Source: Prochilodus magdalenae
Lineage: Eukaryota; Chordata; Actinopteri; Characiformes; Prochilodontidae
Assembly: GCA_024036415.1 (NCBI GenBank)
Contig: JAMWET010005048.1
Location: forward strand, 1-64,000
Length of the DNA: 64,000 nt
Reading direction: 5' to 3'
The notes under the pieces are model-generated. The model searched no databases and was not told where the DNA came from. It saw only the letters and a program-made list of their open reading frames with translations. Shown in pieces: positions 1-13,427 of the stretch. The position numbers and the translations under genes were made by a program. Numbering within the stretch: position 1 is the first letter of the stretch; every line of letters starts with the position of its first letter.

Positions 1-345
1 CATCTTAAATCAGAACCTGGTGGCCCGAAAGCTGAAGATGGGTCATCACTGGGTTGATAAGGACCCTAAACAGGTGGCCAAGTCTACACAGAAACAGTTC
101 ACCAGATACTAAATCAAGCTCCTCCCACAGCCATCTCACCCCCAGACCTCCACCCAACTGGAAACCTGTGGGCTGAGCTGAAGAGGAGAGTGTGTGGGAG
201 GGGACTCAGGAGTCTGGATGCTTCAGAGAGACTGTGCAGAGAGGGCCGGAGGAAGATCCCTCTCTCTCCATCCTGTGATGCCTTGTTGGCAGAAGGGGGT
301 TCTACAATGTATTACCATCAGGGGTGCCAATAGTTGTGGAGGGGC
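1..345 (+). mobile_element. Tc1/mariner transposase relic, C-terminal part
   Basis: Read in shifting frames on the plus strand, the segment shows pieces typical of the C-terminal half of fish Tc1-like transposases. These are NLVARKLKMGHHW near the start, then DPKQVAKSTQKQFTRY (the usual form is DPKHTAKSTQKWF), and later LWAELKRRVCGRGLRSLDA and a KIPLS segment. The WPSQSPDLN part between them is scrambled, and frameshifts and a stop follow TRY near 110. The sequence after about 300 (GGGTGCCAATAGTTGTGG) resembles a Tc1 3' end. The element enters from beyond the left edge, so only its tail is seen. It is dead and has no expected function. The family assignment rests on recognised motifs, not on a search. 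Confidence 0.75.
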
Positions 346-1424
346 TGTATATTCAGCCAGTGTTGGCCGGTAGCTGAGTAAATGTAACTGGTCTCTGTAC
401 TTGAGTAGTTTGACCGTGTATCTGTACTGGAGTGTTTCTATTCTGGACCACTGTTCACTTTAACTCCACCACATTCCAGAGTCCAATGTCTGACTGTTTA
501 CTCCACTGCATTCTGGGAAATCTGTCCCTCCTTTCGGCTCCTGTGTGTATAGAAACTAAACCAGCTTATTCCTGGATTCTTAGCATCCATGGAAAGTCCA
601 TTTCAGGCCTGGACTACATCCAGGAGCACCTGGAGGAAGGCAGGTAAAGCAGGACGGGGGGTCAATGTAAACACTGACTGACCATCACACATCAAAGCAC
701 CAGTGAACAGATCAAACAGACTGTTCCTGACTTTGTAGGTAAACAGACCCGCTATAGAAATATGTCCACCTGGACTTTATTCTGGATGTGTATGAACTCT
801 GTCTCCTTTATGGGACATGTGTTTATGAACTGAGACCTACAGATGCAGTACAGTAAACTCATTACTGATCCGGTTTAAACCGGGTTCTTATAAACTTAAA
901 CTGTAACTAAGTTCTAAACTAATCTTAACCTGAAACTTTACACGCTTACAGAACGTTACTTTATAGTTCTAGCTAACGGAACCGGTTCTCCTCCAGTGTT
1001 CTGTGCTGATGATGAGCTTCTTAAAGACTGGTGGACTGAGAGTCCTAACTAAACCTACACCTACTCCTAAACCTAACCCTGACTAAACACTCTCAGAACC
1101 AGATCCTACTTCAGGAGTTCGCGGGCTGTCCGGCACCGCGGTATGTGTGCTGGAATGGTTATGAGCTTTTATGAGAGGCAGCGTGAGCGGCGCTCTCTGT
1201 GATGTCACTTCATTCAATTCCCTAAAAGGTCTGGAGAAGGGTGTGAGAGTGAACTGTCGCCCAGTGATCGCGATAGCTTATCAAACGACATCCAGCCTAG
1301 GGTTAACTGGACCCCAGATAAACACCGCACTGCCTAGGTCATAGCTTCGACCTTCACTCAGACGATACTGGAGAGAACCACTGTACCCAAATCATTTACT
1401 GTTCTAGTTTAGTTTCACCTGAAC
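346..1424. other. Intergenic stretch, no gene seen
   Basis: No conserved coding segment is recognisable; the short open frame at 432-647 has no family features. At 1241-1300 lies a roughly 60-bp block (GAGAGTGAACTGTCGCCCAG and following bases) that recurs in diverged form at 30104-30160, so part of this stretch belongs to a dispersed repeat family. Confidence 0.5.
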
Positions 1425-4400
1425 CAGAACTACCAGAACACGACTACACCACTATAGACTGTACTGATCCAGTCCTGATCACCCAGCCCATACACACTGG
1501 ACTACCAGAACATGACTACACCACTATAGACTGTACTGATCCAGTCCTGATCACCCCAGCCCATACACACTGGACTACCAGAACATGACTACACCACTAT
1601 AGACTGTACTGATCCAGTCCTGATCACCCCAGCCCATACACACTGGACTACCAGAACATGACTACACCACTATAGACTGTACTGATCCAGTCCTGATCAC
1701 CCCAGCCCATACACACTGGACTCCACTAGCCCACTGGACTACCAGAACATGACTACACCACTACAGACTGTACTGATCTAGTCCTGATCACCCCAGCCCC
1801 CTACATTGGACTCCTCTAGCCCACTGGACTACCAGAACATGACTACACCACTACAGACTGTACTGATCCAGTCCTGATCATCCCAGCCCATACACACTGG
1901 ACTCCACTAACCCACTGGACCACCAGAACATGACTACACCACTATAGACTGTACTGATCTAGTCCTGATCACCCCAGCCCATACACACTGGACTCCATCA
2001 GCCCACTGGACCACCAGAACATGACTACAACACTATAGACTGTACTGATCTAGTCCTGATCACCCCTGCCCATACACACTGGACTCCACTAGCCCACTGG
2101 ACTACCAGAACACGACTACACCACTGTAGACTGTACTGATCTAGTCCTGATCACCCCAGCCCATACACACTGGACTCCACTAGCCCACTGGACTACCAGA
2201 ACATGACTACACCACTATAGACTGTACTGATCCAGTCCTGATCACCCCAGTCCATACACACTGGGCTCCACTAGCCCACTGGACTACCAGAACATGACTA
2301 CACCACTATAGACTGTACTGATCTAGTCCTGATCACCCCAGCCCCCTACATTGGACTCCTCTAGCCCACTGGACTACCAGAACATGACTACACCACTACA
2401 GACTGTACTGATCCAGTCCTGATCACCCCAGCCCATACACACTGGACTCCACTAGCCCACTGGACTACCAGAACATGACTACACCACTACAGACTGTACT
2501 GATCCAGTCCTGATCACCCCAGCCCATACACACTGGACTCCACTAGCCCACTGGACCACCAGAACATGACTACACCACTATAGACTGTACTGATCTAGTC
2601 CTGATCACCCCAGCCCCCACACTGGACTCCACTAGCCCACTGGACTACCAGAACATGACTACAACACTAAAGACTGTACTGATCTAGTCCTGCTCACCCC
2701 AGTCCATACACACTGGACTACCAGAACATGACTACACCACTATAGACTGTACTGATCCAGTCCTGATCACCCCAGCCCATACACACTGGGCTCCACTAGC
2801 CCACTGGACTACCAGAACATGACTACACCACTATAGACTGTACTGATCTAGTCCTGATCACCCCAGCCCATACACACTGGACTCCACTAGCCCACTGGAC
2901 TACCAGAACATGACTACACCACTATAGACTGTACTGATCCAGTCCTGATCACCCCAGTCCATACACACTGGGCTCCACTAGCCCACTGGACTACCAGAAC
3001 ATGACTACACCACTATAGACTGTACTGATCCAGTCCTGATCACCCCAGTCCATACACACTGGGCTCCACTAGCCCACTGGACTACCAGAACACGACTACA
3101 CCACTATAGACTGTACTGATCCAGTCCTGATCATCCCAGCCCATACACACTGGACTCCACTAACCCACTGGACCACCAGAACATGACTACACCACTATAG
3201 ACTGTACTGATCTAGTCCTGATCACCCCAGTCCATACATACTGGACTCCACTCGGCCCACTGGACCACCAGAACATGACTACAACACTATAGACTGTACT
3301 GATCTAGTCCTGATCACTCCAGCCCATACACACTGGACTCCACTAGCCCACTGGACTACCAGAACATGACTACACCACTGTAGACTGTACTGATCTAGTC
3401 CTGATCACCCCAGCCCATACACACTGGACTCCACTAGCCCACTGGACTACCAGAACATGACTACACCACTATAGACTGTACTGATCTAGTCCTGATCACC
3501 CCAGCCCATACACACTGGGCTCCACTAGCCCACTGGACTACCAGAACATGACTACACCACTATAGACTGTACTGATCTAGTCCTGATCACCCAGCCCATA
3601 CACACTGGACCCCACTAGCCCACTGGACTACCAGAACATGACTACACCACTATAGACTGTACTGATCCAGTCCTGATCACCCCAGCCCATACACACTGGG
3701 CTCCACTAGCCCACTGGACCACCAGAACATGACTACACCACTATAGACTGTACTGATCCAGTCCTGATCACCCCAGCCCATACACACTGGGCTCCACTAG
3801 CCCACTGGACCACCAGAACATGACTACACCACTATAGACTGTACTGATCCAGTCCTGATCACCCCAGCCCATACACACTGGACTCCACTAGCCCACTGGA
3901 CTACCAGAACATGACTACACCACTATAGACTGTACTGATCTAGTCCTGATCACCCCAGCCCCCCCACTGGACTCCATCAGCCCACTGGACTACCAGAACA
4001 TGACTACACCACTACAGACTGTACTGATCTAGTCCTGATCACCCCAGCCCATACACACTGGACTCCACTAGCCCACTGGACTACCAGAACATGACTACAC
4101 CACTATAGACTGTACTGATCTAGTCCTGATCACCCCAGCCCATACACACTGGACTCCACTAGCCCACTGGACTACCAGAACACGACTACACCACTATAGA
4201 CTGTACTGATCTAGTCCTGATCACCCCAGCCCATACACACTGGACTCCACTAGCCCACTGGACTACCAGAACATGACTACACCACTATAGACTGTACTGA
4301 TCCAGTCCTGATCACCCCAGCCCATACACACTGGGCTCCACTAGCCCACTGGACTACCAGAACATGACTACACCACTATAGACTGTACTGATCTAGTCCT

Positions 4401-7400
4401 GATCACCCCAGCCCATACACACTGGACTTCACTAGCCCACTGGACTACCAGAACATGACTACACCACTATAGACTGTACTGATCCAGTCCTGATCACCCC
4501 AGCCCACACACACTGGACTCCACTAGCCCACTGGACCACCAGAACATGACTACACCACTATAGACCGTACTGATCTAGTCCTGATCACCCCAGCCCCCCA
4601 CACACTGGACTCGTCTAGCCCACAGGACTACCAGAACATGACTACACCACTATAGACTGTACTGATCTAGTCCTGATCACCCCAGCCCATACACACTGGA
4701 CTCCACTAGCCCACTGGACTACCAGAACACGACTACACCACTATAGACTGTACTGATCCAGTCCTGATCACCCCAGCCCCCCACACTGGACTCCACTAGC
4801 CCACTGGACCACCAGAACATGACTACACCACTATAGACTGTACTGATCCAGTCCTGATCACCCCAGCCCATACACACTGGACTCCACTAGCCCACTGGAC
4901 TACCAGAACACGACTACACCACTATAGACTGTACTGATCCAGTCCTGATCACCCCAGCCCACACACACTGGACTCCACTAGCCCACTGGACCACCAGAAC
5001 ATGACTACACCACTATAGACTGTACTGATCTAGTCCTGATCACCCCAGCCCATACACACTGGACTCCACTAGCCCACTGGACCACCAGAACATGACTACA
5101 CCACTATAGACTGTACTGATCTAGTCCTGATCACCCCAGCCCATACACACTGGACTCCACTAGCCCACTGGACTACCAGAACATGACTACACCACTATAG
5201 ACTGTACTGATCTAGTCCTGATCACCCCAGCCCACACACACTGGACTCCACTAGCCCACTGGACTACCAGAACATGACTACACCACTATAGACTGTACTG
5301 ATCTAGTCCTGATCACCCCAGCCCATACACACTGGACTCCACTAGCCCACTGGACCACCAGAACACGACTACACCACTATAGACTGTACTGATCTAGTCC
5401 TGATCACCCCAGCCCATACACACTGGACTCCACTAGCCCACTGGACCACCAGAACATGACTACACCACTATAGACTGTACTGATCCAGTCCTGATCACCC
5501 CAGCCCATACACACTGGACTCCACTAGCCCACTGGACCACCAGAACATGACTACACCACTATAGACTGTACTGATCTAGTCCTGATCACCCCAGATCATA
5601 CAAACTGGACTCCACTAGCCCACTGGACTACCAGAACATGACTACACCACTATAGACTGTACTGATCTAGTCCTGATCACCCCAGCCCATACACACTGGA
5701 CTCCACTAGCCCACTGGACTACCAGAACATGACTACACCACTATAGACTGTACTGATCCAGTCCTGATCACCCCAGCCCATACACACTGGACTCCACTAG
5801 CCCACTGGACCACCAGAACATGACTACACCACTATAGACTGTACTGATCCAGTCCTGATCACCCCAGCCCATACACACTGGGCTCCACTAGCCCACTGGA
5901 CCACCAGAACATGACTACACCACTACAGACTGTACTGATCCAGTCCTGATCACCCCAGCCCATACACACTGGACTCCACTAGCCCACTGGACTACCAGAA
6001 CATGACTACACCACTATAGACTGTACTGATCCAGTCCTGATCACCCCAGCCCACACACACTGGACTCCACTAGCCCACTGGACTACCAGAACACGACTAC
6101 ACCACTATAGACTGTACTGATCCAGTCCTGATCACCCCAGCCCACACACACTGGACTCCACTAGCCCACTGGACCACCAGAACATGACTACACCACTATA
6201 GACTGTACTGATCCAGTCCTGATCACCCCAGCCCCCACACACTGGACTCCACTAGCCCACTGGACCACCAGAACATGACTACACCACTACAGACTGTACT
6301 GATCTAGTCCTGATCACCCCAGCCCATACACACTGGACTCCACTAGCCCACTGGACTACCAGAACATGACTACACCACTATAGACTGTACTGATCTAGTC
6401 CTGATCACCCCAGCCCACACACACTGGGCTCCACTAGCCCACTGGACTACCAGAACATGACTACACCACTATAGACTGTACTGATCTAGTCCTGATCACC
6501 CCAGCCCATACACACTGGACTCCACTAGCCCACTGGACCACCAGAACACGACTACACCACTATAGACTGTACTGATCCAGTCCTGATCACCCCAGCCCAT
6601 ACACACTGGACTCCACTAGCCCACTGGACCACCAGAACACGACTACACCACTATAGACTGTACTGATCCAGTCCTGATCACCCCAGCCCATACACACTGG
6701 ACTCCACTAGCCCACTGGACCACCAGAACATGACTACACCACTATAGACTGTACTGATCTAGTCCTGACCACGTCAGACCATACACACTGGACTCCACTA
6801 GCCCACTGGACTACCAAAACATGACTACACCACTATAGACTGTACTGATCCAGTCCTGATCACCCAGCCCATACACACTGGACTCCACTAGCCCACTGGA
6901 CCACCAGAACATGACTACACCACTATAGACTGTACTGATCCAGTCCTGATCACCCAGCCCATACACACTGGACTCCACTAGCCCACTGGACCACCAGAAC
7001 ACGACTACACCACTATAGACTGTACTGATCTAGTCCTGATCACCCCAGCCCATACACACTGGACTCCACTAGCCCACTGGACTACCAGAACATGACTACA
7101 CCACTATAGACTGTACTGATCTAGTCCTGATCACCCCAGTCCATACACACTGGGCTCCACTCGCCCACTGGACCACCAGAACATGACTACACCACTATAG
7201 ACTGTACTGATCTAGTCCTGATCACCCCAGCCCATACACACTGGACTCCACTAGCCCACTGGACTACCAGAACATGACTACACCACTATAGACTGTACTG
7301 ATCTAGTCCTGATCACCCCAGCCCATACACACTGGGCTCCACTCGCCCACTGGACCACCAGAACATGACTACACCACTATAGACTGTACTGATCCAGTCC

Positions 7401-9079
7401 TGATCACCCCAGCCCACACACACTGGACTCCACTAGCCCACTGGACCACCAGAACATGACTACACCACTATAGACTGTACTGATCCAGTCCTGATCACCC
7501 CAGCCCACACACACTGGACTCCACTAGCCCACTGGACCACCAGAACATGACCACACCACTACAGACTGTACTGATCCAGTCCTGATCACCCCAGCCCACA
7601 CACAGTGGACTCTACTAGCCCACTGGACTACCAGAACATGACTACACCACTATAGACTGTACTGATCCAGTCCTGATCACCCCAGCCCACACACAGTGGA
7701 CTCCACTAGCCCACTGGACTACCAGAACACGACTACACCACTATAGACTGTACTGATCCAGTCCTGATCACCCCAGCCCACACACACTGGACTCCACTAG
7801 CCCACTGGACCACCAGAACATGACTACACCACTATAGACTGTACTGATCCAGTCCTGATCACCCCAGCCCACACACACTGGACTCCACTAGCCCACTGGA
7901 CCACCAGAACATGACCACACCACTACAGACTGTACTGATCTAGTCCTGATCACCCCAGCTCATACACACTGGACTCCACTAGCCCACTGGACTACCAGAA
8001 CACGACTACACCACTACAGACTGTACTGATCTAGTCCTGATCACCCCAGCCCACACACACTGGGCTCCACTAGTCCACTGGACTACCAGAACATGACTAC
8101 ACCACTATAGACTGTACTGATCTAGTCCTGATCACCCCAGCCCATACACACTGGACTCCACTAGCCCACTGGGCCACCAGAACACAACTACACCACTATA
8201 GACTGTACTGATCCAGTCCTGATCACCCCAGCTCATACACACTGGACTCCACTAGCCCACTGGACCACCAGAACACGACTACACCACTATAGACTGTACT
8301 GATCCAGTCCTAATCACCCAGCCCATACACACTGGACTCCACTAGCCCACTGGACCACCAGAACATGACTACACCACTATAGACTGTACTGATCTAGTCC
8401 TGACCACGTCAGACCATACACACTGGACTCCACTAGCCCACTGGACTACCAAAACATGACTACACCACTATAGACTGTACTGATCCAGTCCTGATCACCC
8501 AGCCCATACACACTGGACTCCACTAGCCCACTGGACCACCAGAACATGACTACACCACTATAGACTGTACTGATCCAGTCCTGATCACCCCAGCCCATAC
8601 ACACTGGACTCCACTAGCCCACTGGACCACCAGAACACGACTACACCACTATAGACTGTACTGATCTAGTCCTGATCACCCCAGCCCATACACACTGGAC
8701 TCCACTAGCCCACTGGACTACCAGAACATGACTACACCACTATAGACTGTACTGATCTAGTCCTGATCACCCCAGTCCATACACACTGGGCTCCACTCGC
8801 CCACTGGACCACCAGAACATGACTACACCACTATAGACTGTACTGATCTAGTCCTGATCACCCCAGCCCATACACACTGGACTCCACTAGCCCACTGGAC
8901 TACCAGAACATGACTACACCACTATAGACTGTACTGATCTAGTCCTGATCACCCCAGTCCATACACACTGGGCTCCACTCGCCCACTGGACCACCAGAAC
9001 ATGACTACACCACTATAGACTGTACTGATCTAGTCCTGATCACCCCAGCCCATACACATTGGACTCCACTAGCCCACTG
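1425..9079. repeat. 91-bp minisatellite array, about 80 or more copies
   Basis: The sequence is an uninterrupted head-to-tail array with a 91-bp period, for example successive units starting at 2100 and 2191. Each unit begins GACTACCAGAACATGACTAC and ends near CTCCACTAGCCCACTG. The first few units (to about 1725) lack the last 18 bp and run at 73 bp. Units differ by recurrent single-base alternatives (GATCCAGTCC/GATCTAGTCC, ACATGAC/ACACGAC, TACCAG/CACCAG), as expected from unequal exchange. A rare variant unit occurs at about 6767 and again at about 8402, marking an internal duplication. No coding role is apparent; open frames inside it simply follow the repeat. Confidence 0.97.
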
Positions 9080-9254
9080 CAATAAATAGAAGCACTGCAG
9101 AAATTCTCTCTTCCTCTAAACGTAGTAGGTGAACAAGAGCAGTCAAACGAGGACTAGCTCAAATGTGCTGTACAGTACTGTTCAAAAGAGAGAGCACCCT
9201 TGTTTATTCACTGTCCAGCAAAGTTGGTCAAAACAACCAACCTCTTAAACGCTA

Positions 9255-9640
9255 TATAGAAACCGAGACTCCTAACAACCAGCTGGAAGACCTGGTAGAC
9301 CCACCAACACTGCCCCGCCCCCCCATTAGATACACTACACCTTCATCTCTGAGAGAGAGGAGAACATCCAGCTCCACTCCTCCCTAAGATCTGAGAACCT
9401 CCACAGGTGTTCCTCTCTATCATTCTTCCATTGTGAGAGACTCCTCCACACTGTGGAGGTCTGAAAGGAGGTGTAGCTGTTCAAGAAGCTCCTCACTGAG
9501 AAAAGGAGACTCACACATCCAACACAGACGCTGCTGGTGTTCTCAGAACAATGGATTGACCACCCCAGAACCTCAACACCACGGGGTGTGTTTGGAATAG
9601 AAGCAGAAGATGCTGAACCAGATCCTAAGACTGAACTGTG
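9255..9640 (+). mobile_element. Transposon-derived repeat (probably Tc1/mariner type), copy 1
   Basis: This block of roughly 390 bp is repeated in opposite orientation at 54195-54575. Shared landmarks are CCTAACAACCAGCTGGAAGA, the ATCTCTGAGAGAGAGGAGAA stretch and the region around AAGCTCCTCACTGAGAAAAG. In the other copy the part matching 9545-9590 reads as DWPPQSP, a decayed form of the WPPQSPDLN motif of Tc1/mariner transposases. The frame here is broken and no function is expected. The exact family is uncertain. Confidence 0.5.
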
Positions 9641-10696
9641 GAGGCGTGTCTGAAACAGAGAGGGTATTTTTGATAACATGGAGGAATTAGGAGGAATAGC
9701 GTTATGGCACTTTGGGAAGTGGAACCTGAAACTGGTGAGGCTCTGATAAACAGCAGGGGGCGCTCTCACAGTGTTCAGAACCTCCCGTTCATCAGACTTT
9801 AGATTTAATCTTACGTTACAGGAGCTGTCTGGACATCTACCACACATCACACCTGGTTGACTGATGGAGTCGCTTCCAAACTAGCTTTCCTAGCTAGAGA
9901 TAAGATGCTGTAGGAAACTATGAAATTCCTACACTGAGATAAGATTTAGTAAAATCTTCTCTTCACTCGCCAGATCTTCCCTTCGGATAAACAGAGCTTC
10001 TGTAATATGGAGCCTGGAACGCTTCTAGGCTTGGAATACTAACTACCTGTAAGTGCTGTAGAACTTATTTCAAACATGGTTCTCTAGTGGTCTCTAAGTG
10101 GTTCTAGGTGAAGTTATTTAATGCCCAACTTTTTTTGCCAGGTACATCATTTTAAATTTAGTTTAGTCGACTTGGAGCTCAAACCCCTGATCTGAACATG
10201 CCCGAGTAGACTCTTCTACCTCCCAGCGCCCTGCAGCATGTATCCCTCCACCATGAATGGAGTTTAAGGCTGAGATCTTCTCCACACTATCATAAACAGT
10301 GTCTCAGACATCAGGCAGCGTATTCAGAACCACCTCCTGTAGGAACTTCCTGTGAGGGGGCTTTTAGAGGGGACGTCTGGTTACCTTCACCACCACTGAG
10401 GACTACAACAATGCCCAGCTGGCTGCTTTCGAGGGAGGAACAGAGGCCGAAACCGTCTACTACCGTACCACTCAGTAGGCGAAAGCAGTAGGCGAGAGGT
10501 GTAGTGTGTCCGAACCCGCAATAGTCATAAAACAGTAGGCGGAACATCCCCGGATGACCTACTGCCGGGATGCTGTGCTATCCCATGATTCCAGCGGAGC
10601 TGTGATGGCATTCCGAGCTGAAGAAGGAAAAATGGCGGAAAGCGGGATGTCGGCTCTGTACGAGTATAAATAACCTACAACTTTTTGTGCAACACC
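9641..10696. other. Intergenic stretch, no gene seen
   Basis: No P450 exon, RNA gene or recognised transposon motif was found. The open frame at 10311-10547 (minus) has no recognisable features. The last bases (TATGAACCCCTTGTAAC) grade into the 19-bp array. Confidence 0.45.
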
Positions 10697-12830
10697 GAGT
10701 AACATTATGAACCCCTTGTAACAATATAAACCCTTCGTACCGTTATGAACCTCTTGTAATGTTATGAACCTCTTGTAATGTTATGAACCGCTCGTAACGT
10801 TATAAACCGCTCATAACATTATGAACCCCTAGTAACATCATGAACCGCTCGTACCGTTATGAACCGCTTGTAACATTATGAACCACTCGTAACATTATGA
10901 ACCCTTCGTAATGTTATAAACCGCTCATAATGTTATGAACCGCTCGTAACGTTATAAACCGCTCATAACATTATGAACCCCTAGTAACATCATGAACCGC
11001 TCGTACCGTTATGAACCCCTCGTAATGTTACGAACCGCTCATACCGTTATGAATCCTTTGTAACGTTATTAACCTCTCATAACATTATGAACCCCTAGTA
11101 ACATCATGAACCGCTCGTACCGTTATGAACCGCTCGTAACATTATGAACCACTCGTAACATTATGAACCCCTCATAACGTTATGAACCCTTCGTAACGTT
11201 ATGAACCCTTCATAATGTTATGAACTCTTCGTAACGCTATGAACCGCTTATAACGTTATGAAATGCTTATAACATTATTAACCGCTCGTACCGTTATAAA
11301 CCCCTCGTAACGTTATGAACCACTTGTACCGTTATGAACCCCTCATAATGTTATGAACCGCTCATAACATTATGAACCCCTCGTAACGTTATATACCACT
11401 TGTAACGTTATGAACCGCTCGTACCGTTATGAACCTCTCGTAACGTTATGAACCGCTCGTACCGTTATGAACCCCTCATAATGTTATGAACCCTTCGTAA
11501 TGTTATGAACCGCTCATAACGTTATGAACCGCTTATAACATTATTAACCGCTCGTACCGTTATAAACCCCTCGTAACGTTATGAACCACTTGTACCGTTA
11601 TGAACCCCTCATAACGTTATGAACCCCTTATAACGTTATGAAACGCTCATAACATTATTAACCACTCGTACCGTTATAAACCCCTTGTAACGTTATGAAC
11701 CTATCATAACGTTATGAACCTCTCATACCGTTATGAACCTCACGTAACGTTATGAACCTCTCATACCGTTATGAATCCTTTGTAACGTTATGAACCTCTC
11801 ATAACATTATGAACCCCTAGTAACATCATGAACCGCTCATAACGTTATGAACCGCTCGTAACATTATGAACCACTTGTACCGTTATGAACCCCTCATAAC
11901 GTTATGAACCCCTTATAACGTTATGAAACGCTCATAACATTATTAACCACTCGTACCGTTATAAACCCCTTGTAACGTTATGAACCTATCATAACGTTAT
12001 GAACCTCTCATACCGTTATGAACCTCACGTAACGTTATGAACCTCTCATACCGTTATGAATCCTTTGTAACGTTATGAACCTCTCATAACATTATGAACC
12101 CCTAGTAACATCATGAACCGCTCATAACGTTATGAACCGCTCGTAACATTATGAACCACTCGTAACATTATGAACCTCTCATAATGTTATGAACCCCTCA
12201 TAATGTTTTGAACCCTTCGTACTGTTATGAACCGCTTATAACGTTATTAACCGCTCGTACCGTTATATACCCCTCGCAACGTTATGAACCTCTCATAACG
12301 TTACGAACCCCTAGTTACGTTATGAACCGCTCGTAACATTATGAACCATTCGTAACATTATGAACCCCTCATAATGTTATGAACCCTTCGTAACGTTATG
12401 AACCCTTCGTAACGTTATGAACCGCTTGTAACATTATGAACTACTCGTAACGTTATGAACCCCTCATAACGTTATGAACCCCTCATAATGTTATGAAATG
12501 CTTATAACATTATTAACCACTCGTACCGTTATAAACCCCTCGTAACGTTATGAACCACTTGTACCGTTATGAACCCCTCATAACGTTATGAACCCCTCAT
12601 AATGTTATAACCCCTCATAACGTTATGAACCGTTTGTACCTTTATGAATCCTTTGTAACATTATGAACCTCTCATAACATTATAAACCCCTAGTAACATC
12701 ATGAACCCTTCGTAACTTCATGAACCCTTTGTAACATTATGAACCTCTTGTAACGTTATGAACCGCTCGTACCGCTATGAACCTCTCATAACGTTATGAA
12801 CCCATCGTACCTTTATGAATCGCTTTGCGG
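10697..12830. repeat. 19-bp minisatellite array, roughly 110 copies
   Basis: Units of the form GTTATGAACCGCTCGTAAC follow each other for about 2.1 kb with scattered substitutions (CCGCTC/CCCCTC, GTAAC/GTACC, GTTATG/ATTATG). A longer block of 285 bp (15 units) is repeated, starting at 11641 and again at 11926, so the array has higher-order structure. It lies about 600 bp past the stop codon of gene A. No function is inferred. Confidence 0.95.
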
Positions 12831-13427
12831 CGAATATAAAGCCCATGTTACAAGTTCATATGAATGAAGGGCAGGACTTCTACAGTGGTGGTATGACGTC
12901 TTATGTCAAATGACGTTGGCAAGATGGTGGATGTGGAAAGAGTCTACTGCTTCACCGGTCGAGCAGTGCACACTGGGTTCAATCTAGTACCTACTGACTA
13001 AGTAGGCGATTTCGAATAGGCATTGATCCCTTCCCCAGCTGGACATCAGCTACTTAAAGACTTTCAGTACTACAGACATGCGGTAACCTCAGCCTACACA
13101 CAAATGTCAGTGTGGTGGTGTTGTTTTTTTTTTTTGGTGTTTTAATTTTCTTTTCTTCTTTTCTCAATTTTGTAAGTAAATACTATATACTGCTGCAACA
13201 TCTACGTATTCATATATACACAAGCCAAACTGGATATATAAGCAAGTCAGTGGAATACCCATCAGAGTAAACACAGACAGGTCTAAATCATGACTCCACC
13301 CATCCGTTACTGTGAATTTGACTTTTATTAATGTCCATATACAAACGACCATACGCGAAGAACATACAAAAATCAAAATCTGCAGTAGAAAAGTATAAGA
13401 CACCCACATGTACAAAGACCTTCACAG
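12831..13427 (-). other. 3' flank and probable 3' UTR of CYP3A-like gene A
   Basis: This non-coding stretch is directly downstream of the gene A stop codon. It contains a candidate poly(A) signal at 13324-13329 and no other recognised gene. Confidence 0.5.
13324..13329 (-). promoter_or_regulatory. Candidate poly(A) signal of gene A
   Basis: The minus strand reads AATAAA about 100 bp beyond the gene A stop codon, a usual distance for a P450 3' UTR. It is the first such hexamer after the stop that I noticed. Confidence 0.5.
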
